Assembly: GCA_963707435.1 (NCBI GenBank)
Contig: CAVPPF010000006.1
Span: forward strand, 315,631 to 379,630
Length of the DNA stretch: 64,000 nt
DNA from: UBA4744 sp963707435
Lineage (GTDB): Bacteria; Actinomycetota; Acidimicrobiia; Spongiisociales; UBA4744
Reading direction: 5' to 3'
Every line of letters starts with the position of its first letter. The stretch's first letter is position 1. Below are positions 17,856 through 26,838 of this stretch, one piece after another. The position numbers and the translations under genes are program-made. The notes beneath the pieces are model-generated. The model searched no databases, had not been told where the DNA came from, and worked only from the letters and a program-made list of their open reading frames with translations.

Positions 17856-19862
17856 TCAGGTCGGTGACGGGACCACCGGGACCACGCCGTTTTCGGGAAG
17901 GAGCGGGCCGCTGAACTGGGAGTGGTAGAGGGCGGCGTATGCGCCGTCGAGTTCGAGCAGCTGGTGGTGGTCGCCCTGTTCGACGATCCGGCCATCCTCC
18001 ATCACCAGGATCAGGTCGGCGTCGCGGATGGTGGACAGGCGGTGGGCGATGACGAAGCTGGTCCGGTCGGCCCGCAGCGCCGACATGGCGTGCTGGACCA
18101 GCAGTTCGGTGCGGGTGTCGACCGAGCTGGTCGCTTCGTCGAGGATCAGCAGGGCCGGGTCGGCCAGGAACGCCCGGGCGATGGTGATGAGCTGCTTCTC
18201 GCCGGCGCTGATGCTGCCGCCTTCGTCGTCGATGACCGTGTCGTACCCGTCGGGGAGGCTGCCGACGAACCGGTCGACGAACGTGGCCCGGGCGGCGGTG
18301 AGGATGTCCTCTTCGGCAGCGTCGGGCCGCCCGTAGGCGATGTTCTCGCGGATGGTCCCTTTGAAGAGCCACGTGTCCTGCAGCACCATCCCGATCTGGG
18401 ACCGCAGGTCCTCGCGGCGGAGCCCGGAGATGTCGATCCCGTCGAGGGTGATGCGACCGGCGTCGAGGTCGTAGAACCGCATGATGAGGTTGACAAGCGT
18501 CGTCTTGCCTGCACCGGTCGGTCCGACGATGGCGACGGTCTGGCCCGGTTCGACGCAGAAGCTCACGTGCTCGATGAGCGGCTGGTCCTCCTCGTACCGG
18601 AAGGAAACATCCTCGAACCCCACCCGGCCGTGCGCCTCGGCGGGGGCTTGGGTGATTCCGTCCTCGTCCGGTTCCTCTTCGGCGTCGAGCAACTCGAAGA
18701 CCCGTTCCGCCGAAGCGACCCCGGATTGGAGCAGGTTGGCCATCGAGGCGATCTGGGTCACGGGCCGTGTGAACTGGCGCGAGTACTGGATGAACGCCTG
18801 CACGTCGCCGAGGGTCATGGTGCCGCTGGCGACCCGCAGCCCACCCAGCACGGCAATGATCACGTAGTTGAGGTTCCCGATGAACATCGTGATCGGCATG
18901 ATCAGCCCGGACAGAAACTGGGCTTTGAAGCTGGCCTTGAACAGTTCGTCGTTCTCGACCTCGAAGGTGGCCTGGACTTCCCGCTGGCGGCCGAACACCT
19001 TGACGAGGGAGTGGCCGGTGAAGGATTCCTCGATCTCCGCGTTGAGGGTGCCGGTCGTTCGCCACTGGGTGATGAACTGGCTCTGGGACCGTTTCATGAT
19101 CGTCCCGGCAACCACCATCGTCACCGGGATCGTGACGAGCGCGATCAGGGCCAGGGTGGGGGAGATGTAGATCATCATCCCGACCATGAACACAACCGTC
19201 AGCAAAGAGGTGAGCAGCTGGCTCATCGTCTGCTGGAGGCTCTGGGAGACGTTGTCGATATCGTTGGTGACCCGGCTCAGGAGCTCACCGCGCGGCTGGC
19301 GATCGAAGTAGCCCAGCGGCAGCCGGTTGAGCTTGTCCTCGACTTCGGAGCGCATCCGCAGCACGGTGTGCTGAACGACGTCGTTGAGCAGGTAGCCCTG
19401 CAGGAATCCCAGCAGGGCGGAGAGGGCGTAGAGGCCGATCACGATGAGGAGGACCGTCCCGAGGGCGTTGAAGTCGATGCCCTGGCCGGGTATCAGGTCG
19501 ATGCCGCTGATCAGGTCGGCGAACTGGTCCTGCCCCTGGGCCCGGGCGGCTTCGATGGCCTGGGCTTTGCTGATTCCGGCGGTGAGGTTCTTCCCGATGA
19601 ATCCGGCGAAGATCACGTCGGTAGCCCGACCGAGCACCTTCGGTCCGGCGGCGGTGAGAGCGACGCTGATCACCCCGGCCACGATCACCGCGATGACCCT
19701 GGGGCGTTCGGGGCGCAGTCGCTTGATGAGCCGTTTGATGGACGGGCCGAAGTTGAGCGGCTTCTGGCCGACCATGCCGCCCCCGAACGGGCCGCCCCGT
19801 CCGTGTCCACCTCCGCCACCGGTGATGCGCTCGGTCTTCTGCATGGTGCGGGGGACGGTCAT
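17856..19862 (-). CDS. ABC exporter half-transporter, second subunit
   Basis: 668 residues with an N-terminal Gly-rich cytoplasmic tail ('GGGGGHGRGGPFGGG'), six membrane helices and an ATPase domain. Walker A is 'GPTGAGKTT', the signature is 'ISAGEKQLITIARAF' and Walker B 'ALLILDEATSSVD'; the switch is 'VIAHRLSTI'. The 'SAGEKQ' signature variant and intact catalytic Glu are typical of the active half of heterodimeric MDR-like exporters. Helix TM1-TM2 contains an extracellular insert of about 60 residues. The ATG overlaps the stop of the partner gene (ATGA). It should form a heterodimeric drug, lipid or peptide exporter with the preceding gene product. Confidence 0.9.
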   Translation of the reverse strand: MTVPRTMQKTERITGGGGGHGRGGPFGGGMVGQKPLNFGPSIKRLIKRLRPERPRVIAVIVAGVISVALTAAGPKVLGRATDVIFAGFIGKNLTAGISKAQAIEAARAQGQDQFADLISGIDLIPGQGIDFNALGTVLLIVIGLYALSALLGFLQGYLLNDVVQHTVLRMRSEVEDKLNRLPLGYFDRQPRGELLSRVTNDIDNVSQSLQQTMSQLLTSLLTVVFMVGMMIYISPTLALIALVTIPVTMVVAGTIMKRSQSQFITQWRTTGTLNAEIEESFTGHSLVKVFGRQREVQATFEVENDELFKASFKAQFLSGLIMPITMFIGNLNYVIIAVLGGLRVASGTMTLGDVQAFIQYSRQFTRPVTQIASMANLLQSGVASAERVFELLDAEEEPDEDGITQAPAEAHGRVGFEDVSFRYEEDQPLIEHVSFCVEPGQTVAIVGPTGAGKTTLVNLIMRFYDLDAGRITLDGIDISGLRREDLRSQIGMVLQDTWLFKGTIRENIAYGRPDAAEEDILTAARATFVDRFVGSLPDGYDTVIDDEGGSISAGEKQLITIARAFLADPALLILDEATSSVDTRTELLVQHAMSALRADRTSFVIAHRLSTIRDADLILVMEDGRIVEQGDHHQLLELDGAYAALYHSQFSGPLLPENGVVPVVPSPT

Positions 19863-21589
19863 GATGCCGCTGCTTCCAGCTGGGAGTCGACGATCTCGGC
19901 GTACGGGGCACAGGTTTCCAGCAGCTCGTCGTGGGTGCCGAGCCCGATCACCCCGCCGTCTTCGAGCACCACGATCTGGTCGGCGTCCATGATGGTCGCC
20001 ACCCGCTGAGCGACGATGATGACCGTTGCGTCGGCCGTCACTGCATCGAGGGCGTGGCGGAGCCGGGCGTCGGTAGCAACGTCGAGGGCCGAGAACGAAT
20101 CGTCGAACAGGTACACCTCGGGACGGCGGATCAGGGCCCGGGCAATGGCCAGCCGCTGCCGCTGGCCGCCGGAGACGTTGGTGCCGCCCTGGGCGATCGG
20201 AGCCTCCAGGCCTTCCGGCATTGCCTCGACGAAGTCGCGAGCCTGGGCGATCTCGAGCGCTTCCCACATCTCGGCTTCGGTAGCGTCGGGTTTGCCGTAG
20301 CGGAGGTTGGAGGCGACCGTTCCCGAGAACAGATAGGACTTCTGGGGGACCAGGCCGATCGTCCCCCACAGGGTATCCGGGTCGATGTTGCGCACGTCGA
20401 TTCCGTCGACCAGGACCTGGCCTTCGGTGGCGTCGAACAGGCGGGGAATCAGGTTGACCAGGGTGGTCTTGCCGGTTCCGGTCGACCCGATGATGGCGGT
20501 CGTCTGGCCGGGCAGGGCGGTGAAGCTGATACTGCTGAGGACCGGTTGGGCGGCGCCCGGGTAGCGGAAACCGGCCTGTTTGAAGGCCAGGGTGCCGTGG
20601 CGGGGGAGTTTGGTCACCCCGCCGGTGGGGGGCACCACCGACGGTTCTGTGTCCAGCACTTCGCCGATCCGGTCGGCCGATACCGATGCCCTGGGGAGCA
20701 GCATGAAGATGAAGGTGGACATCATCACCGCCATGAGGATCTGGATCAGATAGGACAGGAAGGCGGTCAGGGATCCGACCTGCATGGCACCGCTTTCGAC
20801 CCGGATGCCTCCGAACCACAGCACGGCGACACTCGAGGCGTTCATCACCAGCATCACGGCCGGGAAGATGGCGGCCATCCAGCGCCCGACGTTGATCGCC
20901 ACGTCGGTCAGGTCGTTGTTGGCCCGGGCGAAGCGGGCGGTCTCGAACTTCTCCCGCACGAACGCCCGGACTACCCGGATGCCGCTGGTCTGTTCGCGCA
21001 GCACCTGGTTGACGGTGTCGAGGCGGCGCTGCATGAGGCGGAACCCTGGCACCATCCTGCTGACGATGAACCCGATGATGGCGGCCAGGATCGGAACGAG
21101 GGCGGCGACCAGCCAGGACAGGCCGACGTCTTCGCGCAGCGCCATGATGACTCCGCCGACCATCATGATCGGGGCGGTGACCAGCATCGTGAAGCTCATC
21201 AGGACCAGCATCTGGATCTGCTGGACGTCGTTGGTGTTGCGGGTCAGCAGCGACGGTGCCCCGAAGCGGGCCAGTTCGCGCCGTGAGAAGGCCATCACCT
21301 GGTGGAAGGTCCCCGAGCGCAGATCCCGCCCGAACGCCATGGCGGTACGGGCCCCGAAGTACACGGCGATGATCGTGCTGACGATCTGGACCAGGGAAAC
21401 GGCCAGCATCAAACCGCCGGTGCGAATGATGTAGCCGGTGTCGCCCAGCACCACCCCGTTGTCGATGATGTCGGCATTGAGGGCGGGCAGGTAGAGCGAA
21501 GCGATGGTCCCTGCCAGCTGCAGGAACACCACGATGACCATCTCCCGCTTGTAGGGCCGGAGGTACTTGCGGAGGATGCGCCACAGCAT
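19859..21589 (-). CDS. ABC exporter half-transporter, first subunit (degenerate catalytic site)
   Basis: 576 residues with six membrane helices plus ATPase. Walker A is 'GSTGTGKTT', the signature 'VSGGQRQRLAIARAL' is intact, but the Walker B segment reads 'VYLFDDSFSALD', with Asp in place of the catalytic Glu, and the switch segment is 'VAQRVATI' instead of a His switch. This asymmetry (one degenerate, one consensus site) is the known pattern of heterodimeric exporters such as TM287/288 and BmrCD. ATG 21589 overlaps the stop of the TetR gene (TGATG), so the three genes form one operon controlled by that regulator. Confidence 0.9.
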   Translation of the reverse strand: MLWRILRKYLRPYKREMVIVVFLQLAGTIASLYLPALNADIIDNGVVLGDTGYIIRTGGLMLAVSLVQIVSTIIAVYFGARTAMAFGRDLRSGTFHQVMAFSRRELARFGAPSLLTRNTNDVQQIQMLVLMSFTMLVTAPIMMVGGVIMALREDVGLSWLVAALVPILAAIIGFIVSRMVPGFRLMQRRLDTVNQVLREQTSGIRVVRAFVREKFETARFARANNDLTDVAINVGRWMAAIFPAVMLVMNASSVAVLWFGGIRVESGAMQVGSLTAFLSYLIQILMAVMMSTFIFMLLPRASVSADRIGEVLDTEPSVVPPTGGVTKLPRHGTLAFKQAGFRYPGAAQPVLSSISFTALPGQTTAIIGSTGTGKTTLVNLIPRLFDATEGQVLVDGIDVRNIDPDTLWGTIGLVPQKSYLFSGTVASNLRYGKPDATEAEMWEALEIAQARDFVEAMPEGLEAPIAQGGTNVSGGQRQRLAIARALIRRPEVYLFDDSFSALDVATDARLRHALDAVTADATVIIVAQRVATIMDADQIVVLEDGGVIGLGTHDELLETCAPYAEIVDSQLEAAAS

Positions 21590-22197
21590 CAGGTGGCCGC
21601 CGTTGGGTCGGCGATGCCGTTCAGCAGAATGGCAACGATCTCTTCGATGGTGAGCTTCTCGGCGGGCGCCATCATCGGCTGCAACCGGGCGAAGAGCAGT
21701 CCCTGCAGGGCGGCAGCCGCCCGGGCCGGTTCGATGGTCAGGCGGTCGGCGTGACGCTCGAGGAGGTCGGTGAGGGCGGCAAGCACCGCCGCGTGCGACT
21801 TGGCCACGAAGCGCCGGGCCTCCGGTGACGGACCCGGGGTAGCCGTCGGCATGGTGCGGAGCACGCCCACCAGCACGGTGACCCGGCCGAAGTGGTCCAA
21901 CAGGATGCGGGCACCCTCGCTGAGTTGGCTCTCGAGGGATTCGGTGGGGGAGATTGCGGCCAGGGCCGTGCACACCGGGCCGGGATCCATGCTGACCTTG
22001 ACCGCCTCGTGGATGACGGCCTTCTTGTCGGCGAAGACCCCGAAGATGGTGCCCTCGGCAATGCCGGCCGCTTCCGCCATTTGGCGGGTGGTCACCGACG
22101 ACCCTCGCTCGACCAGGAGCGGGATGACGGCTTCGACGATCTCCCGTCTGCGGTCTTCACGGGGGAGCGGCTCGGCCCGGCGTTGCTTGGTTTGCAC
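21589..22197 (-). CDS. TetR-family transcriptional repressor of the exporter operon
   Basis: About 202 residues from GTG 22197. The helix-turn-helix lies at 'VTTRQMAEAAGIAEGTIFGV', followed by 'FADKKAVIHEAV', the standard TetR_N layout. The variable C-terminal domain should bind the inducer. A perfect 16-base palindrome (22213-22228) lies 16 bases upstream of the start, a likely autoregulatory operator. The gene is the first of an operon with both exporter subunits, so it is probably a substrate-responsive repressor. An earlier in-frame start at 22296 would read through the operator and add an unconserved tail, so it is disfavoured. Confidence 0.88.
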   Translation of the reverse strand: MQTKQRRAEPLPREDRRREIVEAVIPLLVERGSSVTTRQMAEAAGIAEGTIFGVFADKKAVIHEAVKVSMDPGPVCTALAAISPTESLESQLSEGARILLDHFGRVTVLVGVLRTMPTATPGPSPEARRFVAKSHAAVLAALTDLLERHADRLTIEPARAAAALQGLLFARLQPMMAPAEKLTIEEIVAILLNGIADPTAAT

Positions 22198-22212
22198 CGG
22201 ACGACTGTAACC

Positions 22213-22228
22213 GAGTGAGCGCTCACTC
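22213..22228. promoter_or_regulatory. TetR operator palindrome
   Basis: GAGTGAGCGCTCACTC is a perfect 16-base inverted repeat, directly upstream of the TetR-ABC operon. Its size, symmetry and place match TetR-family operators. Confidence 0.75.
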
Positions 22229-22307
22229 ACAACCTCGGAGGGTGCACCGTCGGGAGGCGCCGATGCGGAGAGGGCAAATCGAGACGGAGGTTCCACCCTC
22301 CCCCGAG

Positions 22308-22331
22308 CCCCCTCCCGCCGGCGGGAGGGGG
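22308..22331. repeat. Perfect 24-base GC-only-type palindrome (stem-loop)
   Basis: A 12-base C-rich arm (CCCCCTCCCGCC) is followed at once by its exact complement. It sits 16 bases beyond the stop of the cyclase gene on the minus strand. It could act as a transcription barrier, but there is no T run, so a canonical intrinsic terminator is not shown. Confidence 0.5.
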
Positions 22332-22346
22332 AGAAGAGACGACCGC

Positions 22347-23174
22347 TCAGGCTCCGGCCGGTTGCCAGTCGACCTCGTAGAGAGGGACGGGGTCGGGGAA
22401 TCCTTTCAGTCCGATCGACCCCTGGTCGACGAACCGGATGTCCTTGCCGATGGCCAGGTCCCGGACCGTGCCGGCTACGAGCGTTTGGCCACCGCGGGCG
22501 TGGGCGCAGATCCGGGCGGCAAGGTTGACGGACGCCCCGAAGAGGTCGCGGCTGTCCTCGACCGGTTCGCCTGCACTGAGCCCGATCTTGATGGCGAGTT
22601 TCGGTCCGGCATGGGACGCTGCGGCACTTCTCTGCTGGATGGCGATCGTGGCTTCTACCGCTTTCGTGACCGAAACGAAACTGGCGAAGAGACCGTCGCC
22701 GGTGTGCTTGACTTCGTTGCCGCGGTTTTGGTGGAGCGCATCACGAACAATCTCGTTGTGGCGCCGCACCAGATCAACGGCGACCTCGTCACCGTGGCTG
22801 GTGCTGATGTCGGTGGATCCTTCGATGTCGGTGAACATGATGGCCCGCAGCGCCGTGTCGGGTTTGCCTTCGACCACGACCCGGTCGTTTGCGTCGTTGG
22901 CGATGTTCCCCATGAACTGGGCCATGGTGGGGGCCGCAACCTCGATGATCTCGTGCGGCATGAGGCCGTGGGCTGCCTTGTGGCATGCGACCAGCGATGC
23001 GACGTCGGGCGATTCGGCCAGGCAGAAGGCCTTCCCTTGCGGATCCGAGAACCAGTAGCTCAGGAATCGCACGCCGAACTCGCCCTGAACCTCGAGGTCG
23101 TGGCGATGGGCTTCCGCCACGTCGTCGGGCGTGGCGTCGCCCAGCCCGGGGTGGACGTCCATATAGAGAGGCAT
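22347..23174 (-). CDS. DUF4242 domain fused to class III adenylate/guanylate cyclase
   Basis: 275 residues with two parts. Residues 1-80 ('MPLYMDVHPGL', 'CHKAAHGLMPHEIIEV') look like DUF4242, the small ferredoxin-fold family of the nickel-responsive SCO4226. Residues ~108-275 are a class III nucleotidyl cyclase: metal Asp116 in 'AIMFTDIEGST' and Asp160 in 'HTGDGLFASF', with 'GASVNLAARIC' containing the transition-state Asn/Arg region. No membrane segment is visible, so it is cytoplasmic. The N-terminal domain may sense a metal or small ligand and set cAMP output; this is inference. It is divergent from a lipoprotein gene. Confidence 0.85.
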   Translation of the reverse strand: MPLYMDVHPGLGDATPDDVAEAHRHDLEVQGEFGVRFLSYWFSDPQGKAFCLAESPDVASLVACHKAAHGLMPHEIIEVAAPTMAQFMGNIANDANDRVVVEGKPDTALRAIMFTDIEGSTDISTSHGDEVAVDLVRRHNEIVRDALHQNRGNEVKHTGDGLFASFVSVTKAVEATIAIQQRSAAASHAGPKLAIKIGLSAGEPVEDSRDLFGASVNLAARICAHARGGQTLVAGTVRDLAIGKDIRFVDQGSIGLKGFPDPVPLYEVDWQPAGA

Positions 23175-23375
23175 GGAAGAAGCCTAGGGGGTATGGGTGG
23201 ACTGAGCGGGGTGGATTGACGTTGATGGGTCGGACATCTCGAGGCCTTGCTCGGGCCGTTCGGGATGCCTGCTACCCCGAGCTTGTGCGTTTGTGTAGTC
23301 TCGGCAGTTCGGTGTCGGCGGCCCCTCCGGGTTTGAGCGCCGGGAGACGGAACCGTCCGAACGAAGGGAGGATGC

Positions 23376-23930
23376 ATGAAACGGCGAGCATGGGCACGGT
23401 TGGTGCCACTGATGGCGTTTATGTTGGTTTTCGCGGCCTGTACCGGTGGCGACGACACTCCGTCGGCCGGGGACACGACGACGACCGCGGCCGGCAGCGA
23501 ACCGGCCGCTACTCCACCCAATCCCGGCAGCGCCACGCTGACCGTCGGCGACGAGACCTGGACGTTCGACAACTACTACTGCCGGCAGGGCCCCGAGGAG
23601 ACCGGCAACGAGCGGGTCTCGTTTTCGTCGGGGGCTTTCGGTACCTATGAGGGCAAGCGCACCCAGCTGGACGCTTCGATTCAAGACACCGACAAACAAG
23701 GCCGGTACGAGGGGGAGGGCACCATCCAGAGCGTGACCTTCAACGACATAGAAGACTTCGAGAACCCCAGCGTGGATTTGGCCGCCGAGTCGGGTTTCCT
23801 GGGCGCTCCCGAGTTCGTCATCGAGATCACCGGAGACAAGGTGAGGATCGAAGCATCCTTCGATGACCGCACGACGGATGAGATCGAGTCGATTCCGGGG
23901 ACGCTCGAAGCTCTCTGCGGGGCCGGGTAG
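23376..23930 (+). CDS. Small lipoprotein of unknown function
   Basis: 184 residues. It has an N-terminal signal with positively charged start and lipobox 'LVFAAC', then a short Thr-rich spacer. The mature domain ('SATLTVGDETWTFDNYYC' ... 'GTLEALC') contains two Cys that may form a disulfide, and is rich in beta-strand-like alternation. It resembles the lppA/LpqH-type small surface lipoproteins of actinobacteria, but I cannot assign a family. ATG 23376 has GAAGGGAGG upstream. Confidence 0.75.
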   Translation: MKRRAWARLVPLMAFMLVFAACTGGDDTPSAGDTTTTAAGSEPAATPPNPGSATLTVGDETWTFDNYYCRQGPEETGNERVSFSSGAFGTYEGKRTQLDASIQDTDKQGRYEGEGTIQSVTFNDIEDFENPSVDLAAESGFLGAPEFVIEITGDKVRIEASFDDRTTDEIESIPGTLEALCGAG

Positions 23931-24037
23931 CGAACCCGGGGCGACCGTGATCGAGGTCGTTAGGCTGGCACCGTGTTTCGAACCGATACGGCGCTGTCGG
24001 ACGATAGAACCCGGGTAACCACTGCGGGCCGGATCCT

Positions 24038-25640
24038 GTGAGCGAAGGCCGGCCCGACCGCCCCTGGAGTCACGACATCCCCGACGGACCGTGGGACTAC
24101 ATAGTCATCGGAACCGGTATCGGCGGCATGGCAGCGGCGGCGATGCTGTCCAAACTGGGTCGGCGGGTGCTGGTCCTCGAGCAGCACAACATCCCGGGCG
24201 GGTTCACCCAGATGTTCAAACGACCCGGGTATCGCTGGGACGTCGGGAGTCCACATCGTCGGCGAGATGTCCTCGATGAGCTACCCGGGCCGGCTGCTCA
24301 CCGCGCTCACCGACGGCCGCCTTCTTTGGGAACCGGTCGGCGAGGTCTACGACGAGTTCAACTTTCCCGACGGTTTCACCATCCAGCTGCCCGACACGCC
24401 GGAGAAGTTCCGGAAAACGCTGATCGATTACTTCCCGGCCGAGCGGGCCGCCATCGACGAGTACCTGGCCCTGACTCGCACGGCCGCCCGGGCGGCCGCC
24501 AAGTATCTGCAGGTGCGGGCCATGCCCCGCCTGCTCGCCCCGGGCGGGCGCAAGAAAGCGACTGAAGCCGCAGGCGAATACATCCATGCCACGACCGCCG
24601 AGGTACTGGCCTCACTGACCGACGATCACCGACTGCGGGCGGTTCTGTCGGCCCAGTGGGGCTATTACGGTGCCACCCCGGCCCGCTCGTCGTTCGCCAT
24701 GCATGCCCTGATGGTGCGCCACTTCCTGCACGGGGCGTACTACCCGGTCGGTGGTGCGTCGAGTATCGCCCGGGAGATGCTCACCACCGTGGCGGAGGCG
24801 GGCGGGTGGACGGCGGTGCGGCGCAGCGTCGATGAGATCGTGGTTCGGAACGGCAGCGTCGCCGGGGTGCGGCTGTCGGACGGTTCGGAGATCGCCGCCA
24901 GGCGGGTGATCAGCGCCGCCGGAGCCATCCCCACCTCCGACCTGCTCGAAGATGGCCTGCCGGGTCCCGGCGAGCCGTACCGGGAGGCGGGTCCGGCCCA
25001 CGTCAGCGTCTACCTGGGGTTCAAGGGCGACACCGCCGCCCATGGCGGCGAGCGCTACTGCCAGTGGTACTTCGACACGTGGGACATGGAGATGGACACC
25101 TGGGACGTGCATCCCGACCGACCGATCGAACCTGCCCCGGTGCTCTTCTGCAGTTTCCCGTCCCTCAAAGACCCGAACCACGATCCCGGACCGGAGCAGC
25201 GGAACACGGGTGAGGTGATCACGTTCGTCCCATGGGATTCGTTCGCGCAGTGGTCGGGGACAAAGTGGAAGAAGCGCGGCGCCTCCTACGACAGTTTCAA
25301 GGAGTCGCTCACCTCGACCTTGCTCGACCAGTACCTGGAGCACTACCCGGGACTGGCCGCGATGGTCGATCACGTCGAGATGTCCACGCCGCTGTCGACC
25401 AACCACTTCGCCGCCTCGCCCCGCGGTTCGATCTACGGGTTGGGCACCACCCCCGACCGGTTCGACGATCAGTCCGTTCTTCCGCGCACCGGTATCAAAG
25501 GCCTCTACCTGGGGGGAGCAGACGTTTCGGCGCCCGGCATCGCCGGAGCTCTCGGCGGCGGGGTTCTCGCAGCAGCAGCGGCCGAGCCGGTCCGGGGAGC
25601 ACGCTTCCTGCAGCCGATCATGAGGCGACCGCCGGGCTGA
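24038..25640 (+). CDS. FAD-dependent oxidoreductase, phytoene desaturase/retinol saturase type (frameshifted)
   Basis: About 533 residues after correction. The Rossmann FAD motif is 'VIGTGIGGMAAAAMLSKLG' followed by 'VLEQHNIPGGFTQMF'. The C-terminus 'GIKGLYLGGADVSAPGIAGA' is the second FAD contact of the CrtI/RetSat family. The frame breaks at about 24245-24249: dropping the A at 24248 joins 'GYRWDVG' to 'VHIVGEMSSMSYPGRLL'. Enzymes of this group desaturate, isomerise or saturate carotenoids and polyprenyl compounds, but many homologues have unknown substrates. GTG 24038 is the likely start. It overlaps the convergent MFS gene by 23 bases. Confidence 0.82.
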
Positions 25641-26769
25641 CGCTGGAGTCAAGGCGCTCCAGGGCGACCCAAACCAGTAGGGCAACGGCGAGCAGCACCG
25701 GCGGGACGGTAGCCAGGCCGTAGCGGTCGACGAAGAGTCCGACCAAGCCGGGAACGATCGCGAAACCGACATTGGCAGCGGCGATCTCGTAGCCGACAAC
25801 GGTCGCGGCGAGGGAAGGGCCGAAGCGTTGCGCCGTCAAGAGCATCTGCAGCGGAAAGATCGGCCCGTGGGCGAAGCCGGCGAACACCAGGGCGACGACG
25901 CCCGTCCCCATCGTCGGTGACCACCAGAATGCGCCCACCCCCACCACCGTGGCAATCGCCGCCCAGCGCGACAGTCGGGCCGGATCAACGCGGTTGCCGG
26001 CTGCTCCCATGAGCAGGCGCGAGGCGGTGAAACCAATCGAGTACGCGGTGACGATGAGGCCCCCGGCGGTGTCGCTGAACCCGCGCGCTTCGGTGAGGTA
26101 CGTGAAGGTCCAGGTCCCGAGCCCGGAGGCGACTCCGGCGTACAGGAAGAACAAAGCCACCGACCAACCAAGTGTCTGTGACCTGCCCGGAGCCGTTCGG
26201 GCCGGTTCCGGGTCCGCGGACACTTCGAGTGAACGGGCAAAAGCCCGGAGACCGATTGCATAGGCAGCCTGCCCGATGGCGAGCACCGCGAACGCAATCC
26301 GCCACGTGAGGCCCAGGTAGAGGAGCATGGTGACGAGCAGCGGCCCGAGGAAGGCGCCGATGCCGAAGGCTCCGTGGAGAAACCCCATGGCTCGCGAGCC
26401 GTGCCGCACGGCGACGTAGGTGTTCGTCGCGGCGTCGATCTGACCGCCGACCGCCCCCAGTACGAGGGTGGCCAGCAGGAACAAGATCCAGGCGGGAGCG
26501 GCGGCCAGAACGGTCAGTGCTCCGGCCGCGGTCAACGCTGCCCACATGAGCAGCGAACCGATGCTCAATCGTGCGGCCATCCTCCCGCTGAGCAGCGAGG
26601 CCACGGTGTACCCGGCACCGTAGGCGAGCGTGACGTAACCGAGCTCGCCGGTCGAGCGACCAAACTCGTCGGCCAGCGACGGCCAGACCACGCCAAACGA
26701 ACTCGTGCCCATCCCGAGCAGCACGAAACCGTATGCGCAGACAACCAGGATCCGGAAGCGCTGGGTCAC
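25618..26769 (-). CDS. Major facilitator superfamily transporter
   Basis: 383 residues with about 12 hydrophobic segments. The sequence has the short MFS pattern 'LADEFGRSTGELGYVTLAYG' and a loop 2-3 motif 'SGRMAARLSIG', a variant of G-x-L-a-D-r-x-G-r-k. A second repeat is visible at 'AGNRVDPARLSRW'. It is likely an exporter or metabolite transporter in the membrane; substrate unknown. GTG 26769 starts the gene, divergent from an SDR gene 69 bases away. It is a single gene without evident partner. Confidence 0.85.
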   Translation of the reverse strand: MTQRFRILVVCAYGFVLLGMGTSSFGVVWPSLADEFGRSTGELGYVTLAYGAGYTVASLLSGRMAARLSIGSLLMWAALTAAGALTVLAAAPAWILFLLATLVLGAVGGQIDAATNTYVAVRHGSRAMGFLHGAFGIGAFLGPLLVTMLLYLGLTWRIAFAVLAIGQAAYAIGLRAFARSLEVSADPEPARTAPGRSQTLGWSVALFFLYAGVASGLGTWTFTYLTEARGFSDTAGGLIVTAYSIGFTASRLLMGAAGNRVDPARLSRWAAIATVVGVGAFWWSPTMGTGVVALVFAGFAHGPIFPLQMLLTAQRFGPSLAATVVGYEIAAANVGFAIVPGLVGLFVDRYGLATVPPVLLAVALLVWVALERLDSSVSPAVAS

Positions 26770-26838
26770 AGGGCCAGGCTAGATCCGGCCCGGCCGGGCC
26801 CGGTTCTTCCTCGCAGAGTTTCTGCTAGAACGAGCACG

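Noticed and set aside
19863..21584. N-terminal extension of the second ABC subunit to more than 1200 residues
   Set aside because: The extra part is an out-of-frame reading of the first ABC subunit, rich in Arg/Pro/His. The true ATG at 19862 overlaps the partner stop.
22308..22331. Intrinsic terminator for the cyclase gene
   Set aside because: The stem is perfect but no T run follows on the minus strand, so it is listed only as a palindrome.
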